Below, piece after piece: positions 37,600 through 46,941 of a stretch of 64,000 bases of DNA. A program made the position numbers and the translations under genes. Location: assembly GCA_027489535.1 (NCBI GenBank), contig JAIXZO010000012.1:62001-126000 (forward strand), given 5' to 3'. A model generated the notes under the pieces. It worked only from the letters and a program-made list of their open reading frames with translations. It was not told where the DNA came from and did not search any database. The DNA is from Hyphomicrobiales bacterium. GTDB taxonomy: Bacteria; Pseudomonadota; Alphaproteobacteria; Rhizobiales; Beijerinckiaceae. Each line of letters starts with the position of its first letter. Position 1 is the stretch's first letter.

Positions 37600-39015
37600 T
37601 CAGGGCTTTCCGGGCGGCGGCGCGTCGTTCGCCGTTGCAGTTTCGGAGATCTCCTTCGCATATCGCGACGCGGCGGCGGCGAGCGCGAGCAGGATGTAGA
37701 CCGGCCACAGAAAGCCCTGCGTGAGGAAGGTTCCCGACACGCAGAAGCCCGTCAGGCCCGCGATGATCGCCATGTTGATCGCGGCCGCTTCCTGCTGTTC
37801 ATGCCGGTAGGGTTCGAGTTGGCTCTTGCTGCGCAATGACGACAGGACCACCGCGACGATCATCGACACGAAGGCGATCAGGCCGGGGAATCCGGTGGTG
37901 GCGAGAACCTCGAACCAGGTCGAATGCACGGCATGGTTCTGGCCGTCCCAATGCGGGCTGTAGAAGAAATAGTTGCGGGTGAAATTGTCGACGCCCACGC
38001 CGTTCAGAGGACGTGCGACCGCCATGTAGAACGCCGCATACCACGCGTAGATGCGGCCCATCGCGCTCTCGTCGATGCCCTCCTCATGTGCGCCGCCGGA
38101 GGCGCGGCTCGAAATGCCCGCGACGGCGACGAGCCCCATCAATCCGATGCCGCCCAGGCTGCCGAGCACCAGTTTCGACTTGATCACCCGGTTGGCGACG
38201 ATGCCGGTGACCGCGACCGTCCCCAGCAGGCCGCCGCGGCTCTGCGTGGCGATGATGGCCGTGACGATCATGGCGTAGACGAGCAGGCCGAACAGCTTGC
38301 GCCACCACCCGGTCCGCACGGTCACATGCGCCAGGGCGAAGCTCATCGGAAACAGCAGCACGAGCGAGAGGTCGTTGGGGTCGCCGAGCAGCGAACCGAT
38401 GTCCCGCCCGATCGTGACGCGCGTTCCCTCGACGAGGCCGATCCCGTTCGCCTTGTTGTGGAGGGTCACCCACGACACCGCGACGCCCGCGATCATGAAG
38501 ACGTTCGCCACGAAGGCGAAGTCCTTCGGCGTCCTGATCAGCCAGGCGATCGCCAGCGTCATGATGCCGATCTTCACATAGGTCGACGTCCAATAGGCGA
38601 GCGAGTTGCCCAAGTCGGTCGCGAGCAACACGCCCACGGTCGTGAGGCCGAAAAACGTCGCGAAAACCGAGAGTTCCTTCGTCCAGAACGGCTTGATCGA
38701 GCGCGTCATCAACAGGTGCCAGAACAGCACGAGCAGGGTCGGTCCCGCGATCAATTGCGGAATGCGCAGGGGCGAGAGCTCCGGGAACACTTCGTGGATG
38801 CGGAAGAACGAGAACACGATGAAGGTGAGGCACATCACCACCGGCTTGCGCGACGCATAGATCAGGAAAAGCGGCGCGAAGCCGAGCGCCGCGACCGCGA
38901 ACGGCGTCGGCGCGACGAGCAGAATGACCCCCGCCACGGCGCTCGCGATCAGCGCGATCGAAATCTGGCCGAGCGGAGTCGACCAAAAGCGCGGTCGAGT
39001 GACGGTGACGATCAT
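37600..39015 (-). CDS. Wzy/O-antigen-ligase-like membrane protein
   Basis: The 471-residue protein has about ten to twelve hydrophobic segments. Near the C terminus a large periplasmic loop contains ARPLNGVGVDNFTRNYFFY and HAVHSTWFEVLATTGFPG, the Wzy_C domain pattern of polymerases and O-antigen ligases. It either polymerises the repeat units in the periplasm or ligates the finished polymer; the two cannot be separated by sequence reading. The start at 39015 (MIVTVTRP) is chosen over a longer, Pro/Arg-rich extension. It is the first gene of the seven-gene leftward operon. Confidence 0.85.
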   Translation of the reverse strand: MIVTVTRPRFWSTPLGQISIALIASAVAGVILLVAPTPFAVAALGFAPLFLIYASRKPVVMCLTFIVFSFFRIHEVFPELSPLRIPQLIAGPTLLVLFWHLLMTRSIKPFWTKELSVFATFFGLTTVGVLLATDLGNSLAYWTSTYVKIGIMTLAIAWLIRTPKDFAFVANVFMIAGVAVSWVTLHNKANGIGLVEGTRVTIGRDIGSLLGDPNDLSLVLLFPMSFALAHVTVRTGWWRKLFGLLVYAMIVTAIIATQSRGGLLGTVAVTGIVANRVIKSKLVLGSLGGIGLMGLVAVAGISSRASGGAHEEGIDESAMGRIYAWYAAFYMAVARPLNGVGVDNFTRNYFFYSPHWDGQNHAVHSTWFEVLATTGFPGLIAFVSMIVAVVLSSLRSKSQLEPYRHEQQEAAAINMAIIAGLTGFCVSGTFLTQGFLWPVYILLALAAAASRYAKEISETATANDAPPPGKP

Positions 39016-39088
39016 GGGCGGCCGCGGTGGGAGGGGCCGGCGCGTCCGATGCACGCCGGGGGACGATCTTCAGTCAGCCCACGGGACA

Positions 39089-39103
39089 GCAATGACGGTG
39101 CCG
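39089..39103 (-). promoter_or_regulatory. Candidate sigma-54 promoter of the seven-gene EPS operon
   Basis: On the minus strand the bases read CGGCACC, GTCA, TTGC followed by T. The invariant GG and GC, the CAC core and the four-base spacer match the sigma-54 consensus; only the first T and the last G of TGGCACG differ. It lies 74 bases before the ATG of the Wzy-like gene, leaving a leader of roughly 60 bases. Confidence 0.55.
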
Positions 39104-39239
39104 GCCTCTTTCCTCTCGGCCTTTTTCGGCCGCTTTTTCCCTGAAGCGCGAACGGAATGCGCCCCTGGCGGGCGCTTGCGATCCTACGCCGCGCCGCCCG
39201 CGCGCTCGTTCTCCTCCGCCGCATTCCGCGATGCGGATT

Positions 39240-39261
39240 GCGAATTCGTCGCGAATTCGTC
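39240..39261. repeat. Tandem GCGAATTCGTC repeat upstream of the EPS promoter
   Basis: Two perfect back-to-back copies of GCGAATTCGTC, each containing a GAATTC palindrome, followed by a partial third (GCGGTTCG). They lie about 140 bases upstream of the -24/-12 element on the minus strand, a usual distance for a sigma-54 enhancer. They are also just ahead of the ribosome site of the kinase-phosphatase gene on the plus strand. Confidence 0.45.
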
Positions 39262-39282
39262 GCGGTTCGGGAGGGCGTTCTG

Positions 39283-40818
39283 ATGCACGTCTTCACCACC
39301 GAGTCGCCCGCAACGCTCGAAGGCGTGTCGCTGCTCAGGCGGCATTTGAGCCGCAAGCTTCGCGATCTGCGTTTCGATTCCGGCATGATCGACGATCTCG
39401 CGATCGCGGTCGCCGAGCTCGGCGCCAATCTCGTCCGCCATGCCCGGCCGCAGCCCTCGCGCATCGTGCTGACGGCCGAAGTCGACGGCAGCGCCATGCG
39501 CATCGATCTCGTCGATGACGGCGGCCTGTGGACTGATCTGCCCGCCCGCCTCGACGCCGCCAAGCGGATGATAGCCTCGCGAGATGCGGAGAGCGGGCGC
39601 GGCCTCATGCTCGTCGCACGCGCCATGGACCGCTGGTCCCTCGCGTCCGAACCCGAGGCCAATCGGCTGACCTTGTGGCGGCGCATTCATCGCCGCACGC
39701 CGCTCGTGCTCCTCGTCGAGGACGATGCCGGCCTGCTCGACGTGTTCACCTGGCAGATCGGCTCCGCCTGCCGCGTCGTCACGGCCGGCGACGTCGAATC
39801 CGCGGGGCTGATCCTCTCCTCCATGCCGGTCGATTGCGTCGTCACCGATCTGCATCTCGGCGGCGAGAGCGGCAATGCGCTCGTCGAGTGGCTGGAGCGC
39901 GACCCCGAACGACCGCCCGTGCCCATCGTCGTGGTGACGGGCGACGGCGACCGGGCGGTGCAGGCCGGATCGCTCGAACTCGGCGTCGAACGCGTCTTGA
40001 CCAAGCCGGTGACGGGGGCCGAGCTGATGGCCGCGATCCGAACCGCGATGGTGCGGTCGGCCCGCCAGCGTGCCCGGCTGATGCGGCATTTCTCGGCCGT
40101 GCTCGATTCGCTTCTGGCGGATCGCGTGCCGCCGCGCGGGTCGGGCTTCGCCATGCAGTCGCGCTCCGCCGCGGCGGCGCTGGGCGGCGGCGACGCCGTG
40201 CTCTGCATCGACCGGGGGTCCACGCGCCGGCTCGTGATGCTCGACGCCATGGGCCACGGCCTCGGCGCCAAGGCGGCCGCCGTCGCGCTCGTCGCCATGG
40301 CCCGCACCTTGGAAACCACCGTCGCGCCCGAGACCTGCCGGGACTTCATCACGGGCCTGTCCGCGCTCGTGGAGCATGAGAGCGCGATGGCAGGCTTCGT
40401 CGCGACGGCCTTGGTTCTCGACGTCGGCAACGGCCGGGTATCCGTCGCGAGTGCGGGGCATCCCCGTCCGGTGCTCGTATCGGGCGGCGCGGTCACCACC
40501 GTGGCCGTCTCCGGCCCGCCGCTCGGGCTCGTTTTGGCCGCGCCGCAGACGGAGACGACGCTGACGTTGGGCGAAGGCGACCGTCTCTTCGTGTGCAGCG
40601 ACGGCGTGGATCCCTTCGGGCTCGCGTGCGGCGGGCCGCCTCCCGAGTGGTTGGTCGCCCCTTTGGCGGCCGACGGCCGCTCGGTTGCGGAACGGGCGGA
40701 CGATCTCGCATCGTTGATCTCGGAGACGCTGGGGCCGGACCCCGAGGACGATTGGTCGTTCCTGCTTCTCGGCCCGGAGGATGCCGCGCCCGGCCGTCGC
40801 GACGAACAGGCGACCTAA
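39283..40818 (+). CDS. RsbW-like kinase / receiver / PP2C phosphatase fusion
   Basis: The 511-residue product has three regions. Residues 1-140 form an anti-sigma-type HATPase with the N-box ELGANLVRHA (Glu45, Asn49, His53) and VDDGG. Residues 145-265 form a receiver with LVEDD, phospho-acceptor Asp189 in VTDLHL, Thr in VVTGDG and Lys in LTKPV. Residues 290-500 form a SpoIIE-type PP2C phosphatase with the metal ligands DAMGHG (Asp321) and CSDGVD (Asp440). Kinase and phosphatase of a partner switch are thus on one chain, gated by a receiver. The most likely substrate is the STAS protein at 24940-25269. The ATG at 39283 follows gggaggg. Confidence 0.85.
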   Translation: MHVFTTESPATLEGVSLLRRHLSRKLRDLRFDSGMIDDLAIAVAELGANLVRHARPQPSRIVLTAEVDGSAMRIDLVDDGGLWTDLPARLDAAKRMIASRDAESGRGLMLVARAMDRWSLASEPEANRLTLWRRIHRRTPLVLLVEDDAGLLDVFTWQIGSACRVVTAGDVESAGLILSSMPVDCVVTDLHLGGESGNALVEWLERDPERPPVPIVVVTGDGDRAVQAGSLELGVERVLTKPVTGAELMAAIRTAMVRSARQRARLMRHFSAVLDSLLADRVPPRGSGFAMQSRSAAAALGGGDAVLCIDRGSTRRLVMLDAMGHGLGAKAAAVALVAMARTLETTVAPETCRDFITGLSALVEHESAMAGFVATALVLDVGNGRVSVASAGHPRPVLVSGGAVTTVAVSGPPLGLVLAAPQTETTLTLGEGDRLFVCSDGVDPFGLACGGPPPEWLVAPLAADGRSVAERADDLASLISETLGPDPEDDWSFLLLGPEDAAPGRRDEQAT

Positions 40819-40899
40819 GGCCGCGCTCTCGCCGGGAACCGGACCCCGGCGAGACCATTGCCCCCGGGCGGAGTGCCGCCGCGCCGAGCCGGGGACCTC

Positions 40900-42174
40900 A
40901 TGGAGCCTTACGTCGCCTTGATGGCCGCCCTCGGGGCTTTGATTCTGACGACCGCTTGGCTGCCTTTGCTGCTGGTCCGGTTGCCGCTGACGCTGCCCTT
41001 CGTCTGCGTCGCGATCGGCGCCGCCCTGTTTTCGATACCGGGACTGCCGGGTCCCGCCCCGAGCCCGACGGCATTTCCGGAGATCGTGGAACGGCTGACG
41101 GAATTCGTGGTCATCGTCGCGCTGACCGGGGCGGGGTTGAAGCTCGACCGCCCGTTGCGCGGTCCGGCAGGCCGCCCGACATGGCGGCTGTTGGGGATCG
41201 CGATGCCCCTTTCCATCGCTGCCTTGACGCTGTTGGGCGTGGAATTGCTCGGGCTGGGCTGGGCCACCGCCTTGTTGCTCGCGGCCGCGCTTGCCCCGAC
41301 CGATCCGGTGCTCGCATCCGACGTTCAGGTCGGCCCGCCGGGCCGCGGCGAAGAAGACGAAGTCCGCTTCACGCTCACGGCGGAGGCGGGGCTCAACGAC
41401 GGCGCGGCCTTTCCATTCGTCAATGTCGCGATGCTGATCGCGGCGGGGTCCCTCGCCGCGTCGGAGGATGCGATCGGCGGACCTTTCGGGCATCCCGCCG
41501 CCGACATCGTCTGGAAAGTCGTCGCCGGCGTCGTCGCCGGGCAGGTTCTCGGTCGGGGCTTGGGCCGCCTGATCTTCCACTTGCCGAAACCTGCGAAATT
41601 GTCGCGTACGGGCGACGGCTTCATCGCTTTGGGCATCACCTTTCTCGTCTATGGCGCGACCGAGATGATCCACGGCTACGGCTTTCTGGCCGTCTTCGTC
41701 GCCGCTCTCGGCGTGCGTGATGCGGAACGGCATCACCATTTTCACGAGAAGATGCACGACTTCATCGAGCAGCTCGAAAAGCTCGCCACCGCGGCGTTGC
41801 TCGTCCTGTTCGGCGGTGCGCTGGCGGCGGGCGGGCTGCTGCGTCATCTGACGTGGGAGGCCGTGCTGTTCGCCGCCGCGGCTTTGGTCGTCGTGCGGCC
41901 GGCCACGGCGTGGTTGTCCTTGATCGGCACCAATCCGCCGCGCTTCGAGCGCGTGGTGATTTCGTTTTTCGGCATTCGAGGTGTCGGCACCGCTTACTAT
42001 CTGGCACACGGCTTCCTGCAGGACGATTTCGAGCGCGCCGACGAGGTGTGGGCGGCCGCGTCCCTGGTCATTCTCGCGTCGATCCTCCTGCATGGGGCGC
42101 TCGCGACGCCGGCCATGCGGCGGATCGATAGCCGCGCCGCGACCCCGCCGCCGGGAGACGATCCCGCCATTTGA
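40900..42174 (+). CDS. CPA1-type cation/proton antiporter
   Basis: The 424-residue protein has about twelve hydrophobic segments. AALAPTDPVLASDVQVG contains the conserved (T/S)DP pair of NhaP-type Na+ or K+/H+ antiporters. ALTGAGLKLDRP and EAGLNDGAAFPF carry the charged residues of the transport site, and FFGIRGVGTAYYLA is typical of the later helices. It exchanges protons for monovalent cations across the inner membrane. The ATG at 40900 is preceded by gagccgggg. It is followed within 46 bases by glnD. Confidence 0.88.
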   Translation: MEPYVALMAALGALILTTAWLPLLLVRLPLTLPFVCVAIGAALFSIPGLPGPAPSPTAFPEIVERLTEFVVIVALTGAGLKLDRPLRGPAGRPTWRLLGIAMPLSIAALTLLGVELLGLGWATALLLAAALAPTDPVLASDVQVGPPGRGEEDEVRFTLTAEAGLNDGAAFPFVNVAMLIAAGSLAASEDAIGGPFGHPAADIVWKVVAGVVAGQVLGRGLGRLIFHLPKPAKLSRTGDGFIALGITFLVYGATEMIHGYGFLAVFVAALGVRDAERHHHFHEKMHDFIEQLEKLATAALLVLFGGALAAGGLLRHLTWEAVLFAAAALVVVRPATAWLSLIGTNPPRFERVVISFFGIRGVGTAYYLAHGFLQDDFERADEVWAAASLVILASILLHGALATPAMRRIDSRAATPPPGDDPAI

Positions 42175-42220
42175 CGTCGCCGCCGTAAACGGGCACTTCA
42201 CGTGCACACGGGCGGACCTG

Positions 42221-44989
42221 ATGACGACAGCAGCACGCATCCTTCCGGCTTCGGCCGCGTCCCGGACGGAACCGGCTTTGGTGTCGTCCTGCCTTGCCGC
42301 GGCGCGCAACGCCAAGGACACGACCGAGGGGCGTCGTGCCGTGGTCGAGCTGCTGCGCGAGGAGGTCGCGCGCGGCCGCGCCGCCGCCGAGGCGATCCTG
42401 TTCGAGCGCAAGGACGGCATCGCCTGCGCGAGCCATCTCTCCGGCGTGATGGACGACTGCATCCGCGCCTTGTTCGCGGCGGCGACGCAGGTCTTCTACC
42501 CGGCGCAGAACCCGTCCACGAGCGAACACATCGCCATGGTCGCCGTCGGCGGCTACGGGCGCGGCACGCTCGCGCCGGGCTCCGACATCGATCTGCTCGT
42601 GCTGCTGCCCTACAAGACGACGCCTTGGTCCGAAAGCGTGGTCGAGGTCATCCTCTACGCGCTTTGGGATCTCAAGCTGAAGGTCGGTCATTCGACCCGC
42701 ACGGTCGAGGAATGCATCCGCGAGGGCCGCAGCGACTTCACCATCCGCACCGCCCTCTTGGAAGCGCGTTTCCTCACCGGGGCCGACCGGCTGTTCACCG
42801 AGTTTCAACGGCGTTTCGACGACGAGATCGTCCGCGGCACGGCCGCGGAATTCGTGGCCGAGAAGCTGGCGGAACGTGAACGCCGCGTATCGCGGGCCGG
42901 CACCTCCCGCTACCTCGTCGAGCCGAACGTGAAGGACGGCAAAGGCGGGCTGCGCGATCTCAACACGCTGTTCTGGATCGCCAAATACGTCTACCGCGTC
43001 AAGGACACGTCCGACCTCGTCGCTGCCGGGGTGTTCAACAAGGCCGAGCGGGAGCTGTTTCGCCGCTGCGACGAGTTTTTGTGGCGCGTGCGCTGTCACA
43101 TGCATTTCGCCACGGGCCGGGCCGAAGAGCGTCTTTCCTTCGATCTGCAACGCTCCATGGCCGAACGCCTCGGGTATGCGGGGCATGGCGGCCTCTCGGG
43201 CGTCGAGCGCTTCATGAAGCGCTACTTCCTCGTCGCCAAGGACGTGGGCGATCTCACCGCCATCGTCTGCGCGGCACTCGAGGCCCGCCACCAAAAGCCC
43301 AAGCCGATGCTCGACCGCTTCGTGGGCCGCTTCAGGCGGCGCACCGGCGTGCTGCGCGAGACCACCGACTTTGTGGTGGAGGCGGAACGCCTCACCGTGG
43401 CGCGGGAGGACGTGTTCGCCTCCGACCCGGTCAATCTGGTCCGGCTGTTCTGGTTCGCCGACAAGCTGAACCGCGCCATCCACCCGGATGCGACGCGTCT
43501 CGTCACCCAGTCGCTCTGGCTGGTGGACGCCGCGGTCCGCAACGACTCCGAAGCCAATCGGCTGTTCCTCGACATTCTCACCTCGCGCAATTCGCCCGAA
43601 GTGGTGCTGCGGAGGATGAACGAGACGGGGCTGCTCGGCCGTTTCGTCCCGCAATTCGGCCGCATCGTCGCGATGATGCAGTTCAACATGTACCACCACT
43701 ATACGGTGGACGAGCATCTGCTGCGCTCGATCGGCATTCTCTCGTCGCTCGAAAAGGGCACGCTGAAGGACGACCTGCCCGTCGCCAACGAGATCCTGCC
43801 GACAATCCGCAACCGGACCGTGCTCTACGTCGCGCTGTTCCTGCACGACATCGCCAAGGGGCGGCCGGAGGATCACTCGACCGGCGGCGCGCGCATCGCG
43901 CGCAAGGTCTGCCCGCGTCTCGGGCTGAGCGACGCCGAGACGGAAGCGGTGGCCTGGCTCATCGAGCATCATCTCGACATGTCCACCACCGCGCAGAGCC
44001 GCGACCTTTCCGATCCGCGCACCATCGAGACCTTCGCCGCAATCGTGCAGAGCCTCGAACGGCTGAAGATGCTGCTGGTGCTGACGGTCTGCGACATCAT
44101 GGCGGTGGGGCCGGGCGTGTGGAACGGCTGGAAGGGCCAGCTGCTGCGCACGCTGTTCTGGGAGACCGAGATCGGCCTCGCCGGCGGCCACTCCATCATC
44201 GACCGCGCCGCGCGCGTCGCGCATGCTCAGGAAGAGCTGCGGCGCGCCTTGCCGGGCTGGTCGGACGCCGAAGTCGACGCCTATCTGAGCCGTCATTACC
44301 CCGCCTATTGGCTGAAGGTAGACCTGCCGCGCCGCATCCGCCATGCCGGCTTCCTGTTCGCGGCCGAGCGCGACATGCGCACGCTGGCGACCGAAGTCTC
44401 GACCGACGCGTTCCGCGGCGTGACCGAGTTGACGGTCGCCGCGCCCGACCATCCGCGGCTGCTGGCCATCATCACCGGAGCCTGCGCGGCGGCCGGCGCG
44501 AACATCGTCGACGCGCAGATCTTCACGACGACGGACGGCCTCGCGCTCGACACCATCTTCGTGTCCCGCGCGTTCGAGCAGGACGAAGACGAAATGCGCC
44601 GGGCGGGCCGCATCGCGCACGGCATCGAGCGGGCGCTGAAAGGCGAGATCAAGATCGCCGAAGCGGTGGCCGCGAAGGGGCCGTCGCGTCCCGCCTCGCG
44701 GGCCTTCCACGTCGTCAGCGAGGTCGACATCGACAACGCGCTGTCGAACCGCCACACGGTGCTGGAAGTCGTCGGGCTCGACCGCCCGGGCCTCCTCTAC
44801 GAGTTGACCACGGCGCTCGCGAAGCTGAACCTCAACATCGCCTCCGCCCACATCGCCACCTTCGGCGAGAAGGTCGTGGACGTGTTCTACGTCACCGATC
44901 TGACGGGCTCGAAGGTCATGCATGCGAGCCGCCAATCGACGATCAAGCGGACCCTTCTCGACATTCTCGACGGGCACGAGAGCGGCTGA
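42221..44989 (+). CDS. glnD: Bifunctional [protein-PII] uridylyltransferase / uridylyl-removing enzyme
   Basis: The 922-residue product has the full GlnD layout. The nucleotidyltransferase motif [19 protein letters not shown] carries metal ligands Asp122 and Asp124. The HD hydrolase motif LFLHDIAKG has His542 and Asp543. Two ACT domains lie at the C terminus ([18 protein letters not shown] and [18 protein letters not shown]). It uridylylates PII proteins when nitrogen is short and reverses this when glutamine is high. The ATG at 42221 is taken as the start; longer frames overlap the antiporter gene. Confidence 0.96.
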   Translation: MTTAARILPASAASRTEPALVSSCLAAARNAKDTTEGRRAVVELLREEVARGRAAAEAILFERKDGIACASHLSGVMDDCIRALFAAATQVFYPAQNPSTSEHIAMVAVGGYGRGTLAPGSDIDLLVLLPYKTTPWSESVVEVILYALWDLKLKVGHSTRTVEECIREGRSDFTIRTALLEARFLTGADRLFTEFQRRFDDEIVRGTAAEFVAEKLAERERRVSRAGTSRYLVEPNVKDGKGGLRDLNTLFWIAKYVYRVKDTSDLVAAGVFNKAERELFRRCDEFLWRVRCHMHFATGRAEERLSFDLQRSMAERLGYAGHGGLSGVERFMKRYFLVAKDVGDLTAIVCAALEARHQKPKPMLDRFVGRFRRRTGVLRETTDFVVEAERLTVAREDVFASDPVNLVRLFWFADKLNRAIHPDATRLVTQSLWLVDAAVRNDSEANRLFLDILTSRNSPEVVLRRMNETGLLGRFVPQFGRIVAMMQFNMYHHYTVDEHLLRSIGILSSLEKGTLKDDLPVANEILPTIRNRTVLYVALFLHDIAKGRPEDHSTGGARIARKVCPRLGLSDAETEAVAWLIEHHLDMSTTAQSRDLSDPRTIETFAAIVQSLERLKMLLVLTVCDIMAVGPGVWNGWKGQLLRTLFWETEIGLAGGHSIIDRAARVAHAQEELRRALPGWSDAEVDAYLSRHYPAYWLKVDLPRRIRHAGFLFAAERDMRTLATEVSTDAFRGVTELTVAAPDHPRLLAIITGACAAAGANIVDAQIFTTTDGLALDTIFVSRAFEQDEDEMRRAGRIAHGIERALKGEIKIAEAVAAKGPSRPASRAFHVVSEVDIDNALSNRHTVLEVVGLDRPGLLYELTTALAKLNLNIASAHIATFGEKVVDVFYVTDLTGSKVMHASRQSTIKRTLLDILDGHESG

Positions 44990-45014
44990 ATCCCGGCCGA
45001 CCTGCGCGGAAAGT

Positions 45015-45043
45015 CTTGATTTTCGGGCTCCGGGCCCTGATAT
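45015..45043 (+). promoter_or_regulatory. Candidate RpoH (heat-shock) promoter of grpE
   Basis: CTTG at 45015-45018, an 18-base spacer, and CTGATAT at 45037-45043 match the alphaproteobacterial RpoH consensus (CTTG, 17-18 bases, CYTATNT) except for one base. It lies 43 bases ahead of the grpE start codon, a fitting position for a heat-shock gene. Confidence 0.5.
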
Positions 45044-45086
45044 CGCACTCCAAGTTCCCGACCACGACCGAAGGCCGAAACCGCCC

Positions 45087-45671
45087 ATGTCCGACCCGAA
45101 CAAGTCCGCCGAAACCGAAAACGCAGCCGTGCAGGATGCCGTCGCCCCCGGCGACGCCGCCGCGACGGAAGCTCCGGAGGCCGACGAGGCGAGCGTTCTC
45201 GCCGCCGAGAACGCGGCGCTCAAGGACCGGATTCTCCGCACCCTCGCCGAAATGGAAAACCTTCGCCGCCGCACCGAGAAGGAAGTCGCCGACTCCCGAG
45301 CCTATGCCGTGACGAAATTCGCGGCCGACATGCTGACCGTCGCCGACAACGTGCGCCGCGCCATCGAGAGCGTGCCCGCCGACCAGCGCGACGGCGCAGC
45401 GGTGAAGCCCTTCCTCGAAGGCGTCGAACTGACGGAACGCGACCTCCTGAACACGCTCGAGCGGCACGGCATCCGCAAGGTGGAGCCCAAGGGCGAGCGG
45501 TTCGACCCCAACCGTCATCAGGCGATGTTCGAGGTGGAAGACCCCTCCGTAGCCGCCGGCACCGTGCTGCAGGTCATGCAGGCCGGCTACGTTATCGGCG
45601 AGCGCGTGCTGCGCCCCGCGATGGTCGGCGTGGCGAAGGGCGGACCCAAAACCGCCGACACCGCCGCCTGA
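45087..45671 (+). CDS. grpE: Nucleotide exchange factor GrpE
   Basis: The 194-residue product has an acidic, Ala-rich N-terminal tail. A long coiled-coil helix follows ([34 protein letters not shown]), and the beta domain ends with the GrpE signature [14 protein letters not shown] followed by [26 protein letters not shown]. It releases ADP from DnaK. The ATG at 45087 removes a non-conserved upstream extension. A candidate heat-shock promoter lies upstream. Confidence 0.96.
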   Translation: MSDPNKSAETENAAVQDAVAPGDAAATEAPEADEASVLAAENAALKDRILRTLAEMENLRRRTEKEVADSRAYAVTKFAADMLTVADNVRRAIESVPADQRDGAAVKPFLEGVELTERDLLNTLERHGIRKVEPKGERFDPNRHQAMFEVEDPSVAAGTVLQVMQAGYVIGERVLRPAMVGVAKGGPKTADTAA

Positions 45672-45681
45672 TCGCTATTTC

Positions 45682-46311
45682 GTGAATCCCGCCTTCGCCT
45701 CTGCGGCCGAGTGGATCGGCGTGGCCGTGTTCGCCCTGTCGGGCGCCATGGTCGCGGCCCGCAAGGGCATGGATCCCTTCGGCTTCGCGCTGCTCGCCAC
45801 CGTCACGGGCGTGGGCGGCGGGTCGGTGCGCGACGTGCTGCTGGGCCGTCCCGCCTTCTGGGTGGCCGACCCGACGGATCCGATCGTCTGCGTGCTCGTC
45901 GGGATGTTCGTCTATTTCGTCGGCGGACGCTGGGGTCTCTCGCGCCTGCAGAGCCGTCTGCTGCTCGTCTGGGCGGATGCGATGGGGCTCGCCATCTTCG
46001 CCGTCGTCGGTACGTCCACGGCCTTGGGCGCGGGCGCGCATCCGATCACGGCGGTGGTGCTGGGCACCTTCACCGCGACGTTCGGCGGCATCATTCGCGA
46101 CATCCTCGCGGGCGACGTGCCGATGGTGCTGCATCGCGAGGTCTACGTCACCGCGGCCTTCGTCGGTGCGGCGGCTTACGCCACGGCGATCTATGCCGGA
46201 ATTCCCGCGCTCGGCGCGGGCGCGGCCGGGGTCATGGCGGCATTTTCGCTGCGCTCGCTCGCCATCCTGCGCAACTGGTCCCTGCCGCCCTACGTCGAAA
46301 CGGCCCGCTGA
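45682..46311 (+). CDS. TRIC-type cation channel family (UPF0126/YadS-like) membrane protein
   Basis: The 209-residue, GTG-started product has two repeats of three hydrophobic segments. The signature glycine-aspartate loops read ATVTGVGGGSVRDVLLGRP and TFTATFGGIIRDILAGDVP, as in prokaryotic TRIC channels (YadS family). Members form trimeric cation channels, and some are linked to glycine metabolism. The start is 10 bases after grpE. Its 3' end overlaps the convergent alkB gene by 22 bases. Confidence 0.9.
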   Translation: MNPAFASAAEWIGVAVFALSGAMVAARKGMDPFGFALLATVTGVGGGSVRDVLLGRPAFWVADPTDPIVCVLVGMFVYFVGGRWGLSRLQSRLLLVWADAMGLAIFAVVGTSTALGAGAHPITAVVLGTFTATFGGIIRDILAGDVPMVLHREVYVTAAFVGAAAYATAIYAGIPALGAGAAGVMAAFSLRSLAILRNWSLPPYVETAR

Positions 46312-46937
46312 GGCGGCGTCACGCGGCGCAGCGTCAGATTGATCCGCCCGCCGTCAGCCAGCAGCGTCGACGATCCCGCGACGATGCGGTCGATGCCGTG
46401 AAACGCCAGACGCGCCTCGCCGCCGAAGACCAGCGCGTCGCCCGAGGCGAGCTTGAACGACGTTGTGGGATCGCTCCGCGACGCACCGCCGATGCGGAAC
46501 ACGGCCGTGTCGCCGAGCGAGATCGACACGACCGGCGCATCGAACGCCTCCTCGTCCCGGTCCTGATGCAGGCCCATGCGCGCCGCTGCGGCATAGAAAT
46601 TCACGAGGCAGGCTTCGGGCGGATGCGGATAGCCCGACAAGGCGCCCCATGCGGCGAGAACCCGCTCGGGGATCGGCGGCCACGGCGCGTCGGTTTCGGG
46701 ATGGTGCGGCTGGTAGCGGTAGCCCGCGACGTCGGACACCCAACCCAAGCTCCCGCAATTGCTCATGCGGACGGAGAAGGGTTTGCCGGTGCGCGGCATT
46801 TTCGGCGTGAAGAACGGCGCGATCCGCGCCGCCTCCCGCAATTCGTCGACGAGGGCGCGTTGCTCGCCCGCGTCGAAATAGCCCGGAACGTGAAGGACTC
46901 CCGGGCGGACGGCGATGCCGAGGGGCCTCGCCGTCAT
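46290..46937 (-). CDS. alkB: AlkB-like 2-oxoglutarate/Fe(II) DNA dealkylase
   Basis: The 215-residue product has the AlkB core. A nucleotide-recognition lid (PFSVRMSNCGSLGWVSD, GYRYQPHHP) precedes CLVNFYAAAARMGLHQDRDE with the iron ligands His and Asp. The third ligand is His in LAFHGIDRI, and 2-oxoglutarate binding uses the Arg residues in RINLTLRRV. It repairs 1-methyladenine and 3-methylcytosine by oxidative demethylation. It lies 4 bases after secB on the same strand. Confidence 0.92.
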   Translation of the reverse strand: MTARPLGIAVRPGVLHVPGYFDAGEQRALVDELREAARIAPFFTPKMPRTGKPFSVRMSNCGSLGWVSDVAGYRYQPHHPETDAPWPPIPERVLAAWGALSGYPHPPEACLVNFYAAAARMGLHQDRDEEAFDAPVVSISLGDTAVFRIGGASRSDPTTSFKLASGDALVFGGEARLAFHGIDRIVAGSSTLLADGGRINLTLRRVTPPQRAVST

Positions 46938-46941
46938 CGCA

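Noticed and set aside
39184-45274. Two frames of more than 1000 codons on the minus strand (39184-42462 and 42068-45274)
   Set aside because: Both are antisense shadows of the kinase-phosphatase fusion, antiporter, glnD and grpE genes; the translations look random.
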